40,259 bases of DNA from an uncultured Candidatus Actinomarina sp. (GTDB lineage: Bacteria; Actinomycetota; Acidimicrobiia; Actinomarinales; Actinomarinaceae). The notes below the pieces were generated by a model. That model ran no database searches. It was not told where the DNA came from and worked only from the letters and a program-made list of their open reading frames with translations. The DNA is taken from NCBI GenBank assembly GCA_902604835.1, contig CACKZW010000008.1, positions 1-40,259 of the forward strand. Reading direction: 5' to 3'. This document shows, in pieces, positions 16,248 to 24,566 of this stretch (position 1 is its first letter; the number at the start of each line of letters is the position of its first letter). A program made the translations under genes and the position numbers.

Positions 16248-17498
16248 CTAAAGTAATGATTCCTCAAGAATTTTTTTTAAAGAATTAATTTCAATATTAG
16301 GTATTAAGATCGTTTCATAGTCATTTTGTTCTAAGGAGTGATTTAACTCTTTATTTGTAGTTAAGAAAAAATCAATATGATTTATTTTGTTATTTATTTT
16401 CTTCATAAACAACAATTGGTTAAAGTTCTCTACTTCATCCTCAAACACTGAAGCTATGATTATTTTTTCTTTTAAAATAGAATTGGTGATTTTATACAAT
16501 TTACTTAGACTGGTTATCCATACAATCTTAGATTCTTTTATTGTTCGTGTAGACATCCTACCAAAATTTTTATACCACTGATCGCGAACAGATTCGGCTA
16601 TTGAATTTTCCTCACTTTCTAACAAATAAAAAAATCTATTTGGATTTTGATTAACCTTTATACCAAAAACTTTTTTAATCTTTGGTAAATATAAAAAGCT
16701 TCTTGACAGATAAACAACTGCAGAAAGAAGTGATTGATCTTCTTTATGGTTTGAAATAGTAGAATTTTCGGGTGATATCAGGCTTTTTTCATGAGAAAGA
16801 GAATTCCATTTGTCCAAAATTTTCATTGCTTTTTTACTTTCCCAATCAAATCCTATAAAACCACCTGTCAACATTCTTTTTTTATACATACTCATAGGTA
16901 CATCTAAAGACTCTAATGTTTCGATATATGTGTATTCCCTAAGGTTGCCAGCACTAATTGGACTAAAAAATCCAATGGCAGATAAAACAATTCTTACTAA
17001 ATTAAATTTTTTATCTACAAGGTTCCCAGTATCTAGCCAGATTATTTGACATTGATTAATATTCATTTCTTTATAGATAATCGCTGGTTTCCATGCATAA
17101 CTGCCTAGTCGGTTGTATTCATCTCTATCAATAAAAAATTTAGGATAGTCTGAGAAATCAAATTTCTTTACGATCACATGTGGGTAGTATTTTTCAATTT
17201 TATCAAGATGTAATTTTTCAAGTCCTAGATCATAAATAATAATTTTTGAAATTTTACCTAGATTAGAAATATTATCGAGTAATTGAAATAAGCTTTCAGC
17301 AAAATATTTATCTGAAGCGCTAATTATTACAATATTTTTTTTAAATAAATTCCTCTCTAAAATTATATTTTTAAATGTGGAATAAAAAATAATAAGATAA
17401 TCAAGAAAATAAAAAGGCATTTCTTTTGTTGCTTTTTTAAATATTTTAAACTTTATTGATTTCTCTAATTTGTTTCTCAATACCTTATCCATTCCCAT
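16248..17498 (-). CDS. GT-A-like glycosyltransferase with a truncated GT-B tail
   Basis: A 416-residue protein of two unlike parts. Residues 40-320 look like a nucleotide-diphospho-sugar transferase: IVIISASDKYFAESLFQLL, KIIIYDLGLEKLHL, SYAWKPAIIYKE, IIWLDTGNLV (Asp-Thr-Gly where a DxD would be), LTGGFIGFDWES and HKEDQSLLSAVVYL. Residues about 322-416 (SKIVWITSLSKLYKI, KIIIASVFEDEVENF, FFLTTNKELNHSL, ILIPNIEINSL) align with the N-terminal domain of the GT4 gene 7953 and then stop, with no nucleotide-binding domain. This suggests a fusion whose second transferase lost its C-terminal half. Two ATGs (17498 or 17492) overlap the upstream gene. First domain resembles DUF1647-type proteins; sugar unknown. 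Confidence 0.65.
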   Translation of the reverse strand: MGMDKVLRNKLEKSIKFKIFKKATKEMPFYFLDYLIIFYSTFKNIILERNLFKKNIVIISASDKYFAESLFQLLDNISNLGKISKIIIYDLGLEKLHLDKIEKYYPHVIVKKFDFSDYPKFFIDRDEYNRLGSYAWKPAIIYKEMNINQCQIIWLDTGNLVDKKFNLVRIVLSAIGFFSPISAGNLREYTYIETLESLDVPMSMYKKRMLTGGFIGFDWESKKAMKILDKWNSLSHEKSLISPENSTISNHKEDQSLLSAVVYLSRSFLYLPKIKKVFGIKVNQNPNRFFYLLESEENSIAESVRDQWYKNFGRMSTRTIKESKIVWITSLSKLYKITNSILKEKIIIASVFEDEVENFNQLLFMKKINNKINHIDFFLTTNKELNHSLEQNDYETILIPNIEINSLKKILEESLL

Positions 17499-18208
17499 TT
17501 CTCAGATACATGCATATTATTTTTTCTTAAGTGATGATAAAAAAGTTTTGCATTCGTATCTATTCGCTCAACTAGATGAAAAAAACTTCCATTTACACAA
17601 TGTATTTCGCTAGCAGATTTAATTAAACTTTCATAAAAAAACATATTGTTAAATATGTCAGAATCTTTATTCACATAAATACATTCAAAATTGCTTGATA
17701 TGTTTAAATCATATTTTTGATAAGAAGACTCATTATGAACTAAATTTATATTTTCTTCAGTGATTTTATAGTAATCTTTTAGATGGTTTTCTAACTCTTT
17801 ATTTTTTTGTTTGTTTACAGGTATTGAAAAGTATTCATATGTAAAACTATAAGGAATTTTTAACTGTTTATAAAAATATGTATTAAATGGTTCTTTTTTC
17901 ACTTTTTCATAACCAATTTTTAAAATTTGTAAATTATTTTGATTTCCAAAGCTTAAGATGTTTTCTTCCCTTGTCTCATTCTTAATTTCAAATAAGGTTA
18001 CATTTTTATTTTCAGAATAAAGATAACTTATTTGTTCAAAATAATTATCTTTTACGGGTAAATAAATATGCTTACCTAGTTCTTTAGAGATATAATTTAC
18101 CAATCCATTTGTAATAATCAGATCACCAAGTCCTAAATGAGGAAATAAAAGAATTTGTTCGCTCTTTATTTGGTTTAGTTTATAAATAAATTTATTTCTA
18201 CTTAACAT
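17477..18208 (-). CDS. GT9-like (heptosyltransferase-fold) protein
   Basis: A 243-residue protein beginning with LLFPHLGLGDLIITNGLVNYIS, the GLGD motif and following helix of the GT9/ADP-heptosyltransferase N-terminal domain. Near the end, ASEIHCVNGSFFHLVERID matches the family's C-terminal V-x-S-x-F-x-H-L segment. It is shorter than true heptosyltransferases (about 320-350), as is common for uncharacterised GT9-like proteins of marine glycan islands. It starts with a one-base overlap after the stop of 18208 (TAATG arrangement) and overlaps 16248, so the three minus-strand genes form one translationally coupled operon. Transfer of a heptose from GDP-heptose is possible in view of the heptose genes at 35191-38728, but unproven. 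Confidence 0.6.
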   Translation of the reverse strand: MLSRNKFIYKLNQIKSEQILLFPHLGLGDLIITNGLVNYISKELGKHIYLPVKDNYFEQISYLYSENKNVTLFEIKNETREENILSFGNQNNLQILKIGYEKVKKEPFNTYFYKQLKIPYSFTYEYFSIPVNKQKNKELENHLKDYYKITEENINLVHNESSYQKYDLNISSNFECIYVNKDSDIFNNMFFYESLIKSASEIHCVNGSFFHLVERIDTNAKLFYHHLRKNNMHVSEKWEWIRY

Positions 18209-19188
18209 TATTTGTCATTTGGTCTACTTGGTTTTAATAAACTTTGTACTGTAATCAAAATAAATGAAATAGGATATCTTAAATTTTTTATATAAAATAA
18301 ACTTAAACCTTTTATAAATTGGGTAAATGCTGATACTTTCCACGTGTTAATTATGTTGTATTTTTTATTAAATAATTCATAATACGCATCGTGATAAAAA
18401 ATTGAACGTTTATTAAAAGCTCCCCTCACGGTCCATGGTTTTACGCTTCCTGTGTAGTGAAGAAAGACCATAGAATCTAAATCTTTTTCACCAAAATGTT
18501 CAATCAAATCTAAATTTACATTGTTTGTACTTACAAAAAGATCAAAATTAAGGTTTTTGTCTAACTCAATATAATGATCATCAATAATCATGTTCATAAC
18601 GTCTTGATCCCAATAGAGTAATATATCTTTTTCATTAATCATTTTTTCTATTAGAAGTTTTGAAATATCATTTTCAATCCATTTTTGATAATTCACACAT
18701 AGTACTCCAGCATTGAAATACCTTAGTCCCTTTAAATTTAGCCTCTCCCAGTGAGGTTCAATTTCTTTTTCTTTGAACACCTCCGTCTTTGCTGAGATAA
18801 TATATTCAGATTCAGATAATTTAGCTATTTCCTGCTTAAGAAGTTTAATTGGATTTTTGCGGCATATTATGTCTGCATCAACATAGAAAAAATAATCTAT
18901 ATCTTTAGGAATATATTTATCAAGAAACAGCCTGTAGTAAGTAGCTTCACTTATGTGTCCATGCGTTATGCCTGGAAACTGACTCAAATCATGATCAAAT
19001 TTAAAGATTTCAAAATTATTTAATTTTTCATATAGCACTAATTTTTCTCTTATCGCTTCAAATGATATTGGATTTTTATGAATAGCATAAATATTTACTT
19101 TTTCAGATACTTTTTTTAACAAAGTATGAAAAAATAAATATGCTACATCATTGTAATTATCATCAAAACAGACAACAAAATTTATCAT
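18208..19188 (-). CDS. Glycosyltransferase family 8
   Basis: A 326-residue GT8 enzyme starting at ATG 19188 (a TTG nine bases upstream is less likely). Marks in order: INFVVCFDDNY, SEATYYRLFLDKYIP (about 80-94), the metal-binding VDADII with Asp104 and Asp106, LRYFNAGVLCVNYQKW, WDQDVMN, and FLHYTGSVKPW, the usual end of the donor site. The C-terminal segment is hydrophobic and basic (SAFTQFIKGLSLFYIKNLRYPISF), suggesting membrane contact. Retaining transferase, usually galactosyl- or glucosyl-. First gene of the operon 19188-16248. TATTAT lies eight bases before the start. Confidence 0.88.
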   Translation of the reverse strand: MINFVVCFDDNYNDVAYLFFHTLLKKVSEKVNIYAIHKNPISFEAIREKLVLYEKLNNFEIFKFDHDLSQFPGITHGHISEATYYRLFLDKYIPKDIDYFFYVDADIICRKNPIKLLKQEIAKLSESEYIISAKTEVFKEKEIEPHWERLNLKGLRYFNAGVLCVNYQKWIENDISKLLIEKMINEKDILLYWDQDVMNMIIDDHYIELDKNLNFDLFVSTNNVNLDLIEHFGEKDLDSMVFLHYTGSVKPWTVRGAFNKRSIFYHDAYYELFNKKYNIINTWKVSAFTQFIKGLSLFYIKNLRYPISFILITVQSLLKPSRPNDK

Positions 19189-19196
19189 TGATACCA

Positions 19197-19202
19197 ATAA
19201 TA
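19197..19202 (-). promoter_or_regulatory. Candidate -10 element (TATTAT) of the GT8 operon
   Basis: TATTAT followed by eight bases and ATG 19188. It would give a message starting one base before or at the start codon. Confidence 0.25.
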
Positions 19203-19318
19203 ACTTTTAAAATACATAATTTATAAGTTGATTCTAAAATAAAAATTTTCTAAATATTTCAAATAATTAGTTTTTAAAGACTGTTTAAAATCATAAAAAA
19301 GTTTAACAAAATTCGAGT

Positions 19319-19324
19319 TATAAT
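19319..19324 (+). promoter_or_regulatory. Candidate -10 element (TATAAT) of the 19331 operon
   Basis: Consensus TATAAT, six bases, then ATG 19331. There is no space for a leader. The rest of the 142-base divergent gap (19189-19330), the longest in the window, holds no gene; I see only AT-rich sequence with loosely repeated GTTTAA words near 19282 and 19301. Confidence 0.4.
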
Positions 19325-19330
19325 ATTTAA

Positions 19331-20272
19331 ATGATCAGCGTAGCCTTTGTTTCAGGCTCTACAGGTAAAATAGGTAAAGAACTGGTCCAATTATTAAAAA
19401 GTAAAAACGTACAAGTTGTCGGTTTAGGAAAATTTCAAAGTAATTCATCAATCTCTATAAAAGTTTTTGATTGCAATATTCAGAAATTTGAGAATTATAT
19501 TTCAATTCCAAAGAATAAATGGATTAACTATGAAAAAGATAGATTAATAGAGTTATTTGATTTTATAAAAACAAAGCAAATAAGTTCATTTTTTTTTCAT
19601 TTGGCATGGGGGGGGTTAAATTCTCTAACTGATGGTGGTTATGATAAACAAATTGATAACGTAGGTATATCATCTAATTATCTTGATTTAAGTAAAAAAA
19701 TAGGTGTTAAAAAGTTTATAAATTTGGGTTCCATCGATGAAATATTTGTAAAAAGATGTTTAGAGAATAAACAATATGATATTTTGAATGAGTTTAAACA
19801 TTTAGATTATGGTATTGCAAAACTTGCCGTAAAAGATATTCTTTCTTTCAAATCCTATGTTGAAAAAATTGATTTTATACATACACAAACCTCTATTGTG
19901 ATATCTCCAAACTTAGAAAATAATACATTTGTCGAAAGAAATTTAAAAAAAATATTAAAAAATAAGAAGTTTCATATCCCACAAAATAAAGAGCTTTGTA
20001 ACATATCTACAACCAAACAGATTGCTGAAAACCTTTTAACTATATCCGAGTTTGGAGAAAATCAAAAAACTTACTACACAGGTGGACAGGATGTATATAG
20101 TTTAAAAAATTATTTTGATATGATTGATAATTACTGCAACGTAAAGAGTGAAAATGAGATCAAAGATAGTGGTTTTAATATTTTAAAGTTATCGGACTTT
20201 AATATCCCTAAAATAAAATCTTTAAAAAAGCACAGTTTTGATGATCTACTAGCTTCAATTGAGAAAATATGA
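19331..20272 (+). CDS. NAD-dependent epimerase/dehydratase (SDR), tandem copy 1
   Basis: A 313-residue extended SDR. SGSTGKIGKELV is the Rossmann loop; FHLAWGG follows the fourth strand; GSIDEIF takes the place of the catalytic Ser/Thr segment; YGIAK supplies Tyr and Lys. The Asp-Glu pair in GSIDEIF recalls the STDEVYG of NDP-sugar 4,6-dehydratases, although the Thr is Ile. The next gene starts inside its stop codon (ATGA at 20269-20272) and is homologous along the whole length (AWGG, the [ST]-x-[DE]-E segment), so the pair arose by tandem duplication. A nucleotide-sugar reductase, epimerase or dehydratase acting with the RfbF-like gene 22234 is inferred. Confidence 0.72.
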   Translation: MISVAFVSGSTGKIGKELVQLLKSKNVQVVGLGKFQSNSSISIKVFDCNIQKFENYISIPKNKWINYEKDRLIELFDFIKTKQISSFFFHLAWGGLNSLTDGGYDKQIDNVGISSNYLDLSKKIGVKKFINLGSIDEIFVKRCLENKQYDILNEFKHLDYGIAKLAVKDILSFKSYVEKIDFIHTQTSIVISPNLENNTFVERNLKKILKNKKFHIPQNKELCNISTTKQIAENLLTISEFGENQKTYYTGGQDVYSLKNYFDMIDNYCNVKSENEIKDSGFNILKLSDFNIPKIKSLKKHSFDDLLASIEKI

Positions 20273-21225
20273 AAAAAATAATTGTGACTGGCGGTTCAGG
20301 ATTTTTTGGAGCAAAACTCTCACAAGTTTTAACAATTTCAGGATATGATGTATTGGCTATAGGAAGAAAAAAATTTTCAACTTTAAACTCGATTCGAAAA
20401 GAACAGTTAAAAAATGCTAATTATTTTGATTGCGATCTAAGTACTGTTTCATTAGAAAAAATTATAAAGTACGCTAAATGGGATAGTGAAGAAATTTATT
20501 CATTATTTCATGTTGCCTGGGGTGGCAAAACAGGACTCTCTGATTTAAATTCTGATGAACAATTTAAAAATTTAAAAATATCTACAGATTTATTCAAGAG
20601 TGCAGAAAATATTGGAATCACAAAATATATTTTTACTGGAACCATGGAGGAATTTTTTGCTGAGGAATATCTTAACTTAGATCATAATAAAAATACTGTT
20701 TACAATCGACATGTTATTTATGCTCTGGCAAAGCTTTGGACGAGAAGGCAGTTGGAAATAATTGGTTCTAAAAGCAAAACTGATTTGATTTTTATAACCA
20801 ACTCACATGTTATTGGACCAGGAGATGATAAAGATTCATTTTTACAAGTTTCACTCTCAAAGATGATTCAGAATGAAGAAATAAATATGTCAAGCGGTGT
20901 CCAGCTATTTGATGTAATTGACGTAGAAGACTGTGCAAAAACATATTTAGCGATTCTTGAACAAGGTAAAAGACTAGAACATTATATGGCTGGTTCTGGC
21001 AACCCAAAGATGTTAAAGGAATATATATATGAGATGCAAACTTTGTTTCCAGCTTATAAAAAACTTTTTATTGACGAGAACAAAAAAGCTGATGTTGTCT
21101 TGGATGAAAAGTATTTTGATACATCAAATGTTGTAAATGATACAGGATTTGAACCAACAATAAGTTTCGTCGAATCAATAAAAAAACTAGCTGAATATAT
21201 TAGTGAAGAAAATATAACATATTAA
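20269..21225 (+). CDS. NAD-dependent epimerase/dehydratase (SDR), tandem copy 2
   Basis: A 318-residue extended SDR with VTGGSGFFGAKL (Rossmann loop), FHVAWGGKTGL, GTMEEFFAEEYL in place of the catalytic Thr-Asp-Glu segment, YALAK with Tyr and Lys, and NSHVIGPGDDKDSF followed by FDVIDVEDCAKTYL for the sugar-nucleotide site. It lies in a four-base ATGA overlap after its paralogue 19331, so both are made together. A 23-base gap separates its end from the convergent 21249 gene. The Glu-Glu pair could serve in 4,6-dehydration, or the protein may be a 4-reductase; sequence does not decide. Confidence 0.75.
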   Translation: MKKIIVTGGSGFFGAKLSQVLTISGYDVLAIGRKKFSTLNSIRKEQLKNANYFDCDLSTVSLEKIIKYAKWDSEEIYSLFHVAWGGKTGLSDLNSDEQFKNLKISTDLFKSAENIGITKYIFTGTMEEFFAEEYLNLDHNKNTVYNRHVIYALAKLWTRRQLEIIGSKSKTDLIFITNSHVIGPGDDKDSFLQVSLSKMIQNEEINMSSGVQLFDVIDVEDCAKTYLAILEQGKRLEHYMAGSGNPKMLKEYIYEMQTLFPAYKKLFIDENKKADVVLDEKYFDTSNVVNDTGFEPTISFVESIKKLAEYISEENITY

Positions 21226-21248
21226 TTTACGTTAAATTTATACTTTAT

Positions 21249-22241
21249 TTACACAAATCTAAATTCATTATTTAATATTTGATTCTCAACAAGATGATTT
21301 AATTGTTCAATTCTTCTCGACTGTATTTGTTCATCAAATGCACTATAATTTCTTAATAATTCGTCTATTCCTTTTTCTAGATCATATTTAAAAACAAAGC
21401 CAGGTAAAGATTTTTCAAGATATGAGAAGTCGACTTTGTAAGAACGTTTATCACCATCTAGTTTTCCAAATGATAAATTGTCAATATTTGTTATATTTGA
21501 AATTGCCATTGCAATATCTTTAATTGAATAATTCATTAAGTTATGTCCCACATTAAGGAGCAATTTTTTAGATGAATCAGTTTCAATAAGATATCTGATG
21601 ATCCTACAAATATCAACAATGTGCACAATCGGACGTATTGGTGAACCATCTGACAAAACTTTTATTTCATTGTTTTTTATTGCAGAGTGAACAAGATCGT
21701 TTACTACGAGATCTAAGCGGTGATTGTTTGAAAAGCCAAAGGCAGTTGCATTTCGTAATATTTTTACCTCGTAATCTTTACTAGAATTTAAAATATACTC
21801 TTCATTTTTTACTTTGGATTTTGCATATTCAGTTAATGGATTGAGCTTCGAATTTTCGTTTGCGAAGTCTTCATTAAATCCATATACACTACAAGAAGAC
21901 ATGTAAATAAACTTCGAAATATTAGATTTGTTACAAAGATCTATAAGTTTTTTTGTACCTTCAACATTTATGTCTTCTGTTATTGAAGGTTCTATTTCTC
22001 CCATAGGATCGTTTGATAGCTCAGACATGTGAATAACAATATCAATATCTTTTAAATCAGCAATAGAAATATCACGAATATCTTTAATGATCGTCTTTGT
22101 TGTTTTTGACTTTAATTTTTTTGGATAGCCAAAAAAATTAACATCTAATGCAGTAATTGAATATTTGTTAAAATATCTCTCTATAAAAGTACTACCAATA
22201 TACCCAAAGCCACCTGTTAATAATATTCTTTTTTTATTCAT
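21249..22241 (-). CDS. NDP-sugar epimerase/dehydratase (extended SDR)
   Basis: Starts at ATG 22241, which gives MNKKRILLTGGFGYIGS directly at the N-terminus and an eight-base overlap with the upstream nucleotidyltransferase gene; a reading from 22271 adds ten residues of no family likeness. 330 residues. Seen: GGFGYIG Rossmann loop, VIHMSELSNDP, MSSCSVYG with the catalytic Ser, YAKSK with Tyr and Lys, RNATAFGFS, and PIRPIVHIVDICRII. These resemble UDP-glucose epimerase-type and CDP-sugar epimerase-type proteins. Coupled to the RfbF-like gene, so it likely acts on the nucleotide sugar that enzyme makes. Precise reaction unknown. Confidence 0.78.
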   Translation of the reverse strand: MNKKRILLTGGFGYIGSTFIERYFNKYSITALDVNFFGYPKKLKSKTTKTIIKDIRDISIADLKDIDIVIHMSELSNDPMGEIEPSITEDINVEGTKKLIDLCNKSNISKFIYMSSCSVYGFNEDFANENSKLNPLTEYAKSKVKNEEYILNSSKDYEVKILRNATAFGFSNNHRLDLVVNDLVHSAIKNNEIKVLSDGSPIRPIVHIVDICRIIRYLIETDSSKKLLLNVGHNLMNYSIKDIAMAISNITNIDNLSFGKLDGDKRSYKVDFSYLEKSLPGFVFKYDLEKGIDELLRNYSAFDEQIQSRRIEQLNHLVENQILNNEFRFV

Positions 22242-22938
22242 ATTCGAGCCATGGCGTTTTACCACTTTCATAAAGGTTATTTAAATTTAGATATTCCCTG
22301 TAAGTATCCATTGGTTCAAAATAATAATTATGTATAAATGTTCGAAGTTCGCTATCTTCACATAGCTTTATTAAAGAATACTCTTCTAAAGCTGCGTCAG
22401 GTTTTAAATATTTTTCAAATTTCTTGTTGAAAACCATAAAACCAATATTTACGAAATCATTTGTAAGTTTTGGTTTTTCTATGAATTGAGTAACTTTAAA
22501 TTCTTTATCAAATTCAACTAATCCAAATTTTGAAGTTGGATTAGTTGAAGTCAAAGTTCCGATATTTTCATGACTAAAATGAAATTTAATCAATTCATCA
22601 ATTCTTACATTTGCCAGTCCATCGCCGTAGGTAATTATAAAATTTTCATCTAAATGTTCAGAAATATGAAGAATCCTTCCAGCTGTTGGAGTATCCAGAC
22701 CAGTATCAATAACCTTTACATTTTTAAAGTTTTGAAAATAATTTTCAATCTTTTCAGTCATGTAGCCAGAACAAACAATAAACTCAAACTCTCCAAATTT
22801 CGTAAATATATCAATCAAATGATGTAAAACTGGCTTATCACCGATTGGCACCATTGGCTTAGGAAGACTTTCTGTAAGCTCTCTCATTCTTGTGCCTTTT
22901 CCGCCAGCAAGAAGAATAACTTGATTTATTTTACTCAT
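22234..22938 (-). CDS. Sugar-1-phosphate nucleotidyltransferase, glucose-1-phosphate cytidylyltransferase (RfbF)-like
   Basis: A 234-residue enzyme that activates a hexose-1-phosphate. N-terminal LLAGGKGTRMRELTESLPKP (NTP-binding), then PMVPIGDKPVLHHL, VIDTGLDTPTAGRI, ITYGDGLANV with the metal Asp, FGLVEFD, FIEKPK and a C-terminal PMDTYREYLNLNNLY, with a following PWLEYE. The VDTG-x(4)-GGR-like segment, the YGDGLA, and the PMDT plus PW end closely match RfbF, which makes CDP-glucose for 3,6-dideoxyhexoses. RfbF is somewhat longer (about 257). No RfbG dehydratase or RfbH is visible nearby, so another sugar or nucleotide is possible. First gene of a minus unit with 21249. Confidence 0.78.
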   Translation of the reverse strand: MSKINQVILLAGGKGTRMRELTESLPKPMVPIGDKPVLHHLIDIFTKFGEFEFIVCSGYMTEKIENYFQNFKNVKVIDTGLDTPTAGRILHISEHLDENFIITYGDGLANVRIDELIKFHFSHENIGTLTSTNPTSKFGLVEFDKEFKVTQFIEKPKLTNDFVNIGFMVFNKKFEKYLKPDAALEEYSLIKLCEDSELRTFIHNYYFEPMDTYREYLNLNNLYESGKTPWLEYE

Positions 22939-22957
22939 AATATTTTTTTGTTACTTT

Positions 22958-22988
22958 TAATCGTTCTTATTTAATTAGAATAATCGTT
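22958..22988. repeat. Direct repeat of TAATCGTT
   Basis: TAATCGTT occurs at 22958-22965 and again at 22981-22988, start to start 23 bases, in the 105-base divergent gap between 22938 and 23044. It may be a tandem operator; could be chance. Confidence 0.2.
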
Positions 22989-23028
22989 ATTTAGTATCTA
23001 GTGTCATAGTACTCTTTTATTTTTTAAC

Positions 23029-23034
23029 TAAACT
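23029..23034 (+). promoter_or_regulatory. Candidate -10 element (TAAACT) of the 23044 gene
   Basis: TAAACT, nine bases, then ATG 23044. Predicts a leader of zero to three bases. Confidence 0.25.
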
Positions 23035-23043
23035 TAATTAAAT

Positions 23044-23583
23044 ATGAAAGTAAACAATTTTTCAGAAAAATTTCAAGATATAAAAATAGCTAAAGGAATT
23101 TTTTTTGAAGATGATAGAGGGTCATTAAAGAAAACAATCTATGGAGAAAATCTTGATATTTTAATGAGTTCAATAAAAGAAGTTATTTGTTCAAGATCAA
23201 ATAAAAATGTAATTAGAGGTCTACATTTTCAAACAAAGCCATCAGAAATTTCAAAATTTGTCACTTGTGTTAGCGGTAAAATAATAGACGTATTTTTAGA
23301 TGTTCGTGTAGATTCAAAAACATTCGGCCAATATGCAAGTATAGAATTACAAGAAAATGATGACACTGCAATATTTATTCCAGAAGGATTTGCACATGGT
23401 TATGGGGTCTTGAGTAAAGAAGCAACTGTTGTTTATTTACAGTCTGGAAATTTTGATACTAAAAATGATTTCTCTATAAATCCACTCAGTCTTGGGATTG
23501 ATTGGGGAATAAATTATCCAAAAATGTCATCAAAAGATGCAAATGCTATATCGTTTCAAGAATTCAAAAGAAGTTTTAATTAG
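23044..23583 (+). CDS. dTDP-4-dehydrorhamnose 3,5-epimerase family (RmlC-like)
   Basis: A 179-residue cupin of the usual RmlC length. Marks: DDRGSLKKT, VIRGLHFQTKPSEISKFVTCVSGKIIDVFLDVR (catalytic His in RGLHFQ), FGQYASIEL, IFIPEGFAHGYGVLS, VVYLQSGNFD with the catalytic Tyr, and a LGIDWGINYP end. It inverts carbons 3 and/or 5 of a 4-keto-6-deoxy nucleotide sugar. The usual RmlA, RmlB and RmlD partners are not together here, so its substrate may be the CDP- or GDP-linked keto sugar made by neighbours; the GDP-heptose epimerases DdahB/MlghB also belong to this family. Alone on its strand, overlapping the convergent 23576 gene by eight bases. Confidence 0.85.
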   Translation: MKVNNFSEKFQDIKIAKGIFFEDDRGSLKKTIYGENLDILMSSIKEVICSRSNKNVIRGLHFQTKPSEISKFVTCVSGKIIDVFLDVRVDSKTFGQYASIELQENDDTAIFIPEGFAHGYGVLSKEATVVYLQSGNFDTKNDFSINPLSLGIDWGINYPKMSSKDANAISFQEFKRSFN

Positions 23584-24499
23584 TAAATATCTTTTTAATT
23601 TTTATTAATAAAGGAAACTTCTTAAGAAAGAATTTAATTTTTTTAACTGCAACTTTATATTTAGGTAGAAAATAAAGTTTTTTAGCTATAAAGAACAGCA
23701 ATAAAGAAAATAAATCATACACTCTGTATATTATTTTTTTTAACATCTCAGGATTTTTTTGATAATTAATTTTTAAATGAAGTCCGATTACAACTAGTGG
23801 TTCTAAAAATCTTGGATATCCATAAAGATCTAATCGAAACCTATAGTGAAACTGATCAAAGTCTATATCTTTATTCAGTGGATATTTTTTAAAATCTTGT
23901 CTTGGTGTGGAAACCAAATCATATCTTAAATCTTCTAAGAGAAGTTTTCCTAGTGATACGTCATCTAAATATTTTTTATCCCATTTATCACGATTGTTTA
24001 TAACTGCGGTCAATAAATCTCTAGACAAAAAAAATCCAGCTCCTGAACCAAATCTTATTTTTTTATTCAATCTTTTATCTTCATGAAACATTTCTGGTGC
24101 AGCATAAAAATTTGAAATTGGTTTATCCAGAACGAATTCATATAACTTTTCAATGTTTAGGTATGCAGTAGTAGTGGTTCGATATATGTAATCAAAATTT
24201 ACATTTTCTAATATCCATTCAAAGCAGTCGAGAACTCTATCTGGTTGAGTTTTTAAGTCTTTTTCATGGTTTAATAAAAGTGTATTCTTAAAATACTTTA
24301 TCTTGGTCGATCCTCCCTGAAAGATTAAATATGAGATAAATTTATCCTTTCTTTCTATCAAATTTGGAAATTCATACTGGCCTAAATTTAGTTGAATATA
24401 AGATTTACTTAAAAATGTTTTTTTTAAGACTGGAACAATTGTCTTAGATGGATACAAATCAGAATTCATGACAAGTATCAAAATTTTTTTTGATTTCAT
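23576..24499 (-). CDS. GT31-like (beta-1,3-galactosyltransferase-type) protein
   Basis: A 307-residue protein with the ordering of GT31 enzymes: YLIFQGG, NHEKDLKTQPDRVL (in GT31 the segment where the donor-bound chain is described as E-x-x-x-Y-x-D), WILENVNFDYIYRTTTTAYLN, GSGAGFFLSRDLL, and LDDVSLGKLLLEDL (the conserved Glu/Asp-Asp-Val-x-x-Gly). The metal-binding Asp triad expected at YRTTTT is absent. So either metal binding differs or the enzyme is inactive on usual donors. The C-terminal 80 residues are hydrophobic and basic, suggesting membrane attachment. Single-gene unit. The family call is moderate. Confidence 0.62.
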   Translation of the reverse strand: MKSKKILILVMNSDLYPSKTIVPVLKKTFLSKSYIQLNLGQYEFPNLIERKDKFISYLIFQGGSTKIKYFKNTLLLNHEKDLKTQPDRVLDCFEWILENVNFDYIYRTTTTAYLNIEKLYEFVLDKPISNFYAAPEMFHEDKRLNKKIRFGSGAGFFLSRDLLTAVINNRDKWDKKYLDDVSLGKLLLEDLRYDLVSTPRQDFKKYPLNKDIDFDQFHYRFRLDLYGYPRFLEPLVVIGLHLKINYQKNPEMLKKIIYRVYDLFSLLLFFIAKKLYFLPKYKVAVKKIKFFLKKFPLLIKIKKIFTN

Positions 24500-24553
24500 A
24501 GTTTTGTAATTAAATTATATATTTAGAAGATTAAAAATATAATGTTTATTTAT

Positions 24554-24559
24554 TATTAT
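24554..24559 (+). promoter_or_regulatory. Candidate -10 element (TATTAT) of the 24567 gene
   Basis: TATTAT with seven bases to ATG 24567; an overlapping TATTAT lies three bases further upstream. Spacing fits a leaderless message. Confidence 0.25.
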
Positions 24560-24566
24560 TTGTAAT

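Noticed and set aside
17477..17498. 22-base overlap of the 17477 and 16248 genes as another frameshifted single gene
   Set aside because: The two proteins belong to different fold groups (GT9-like and GT-A-like), both have ATG starts and no slippery run is present at the junction.
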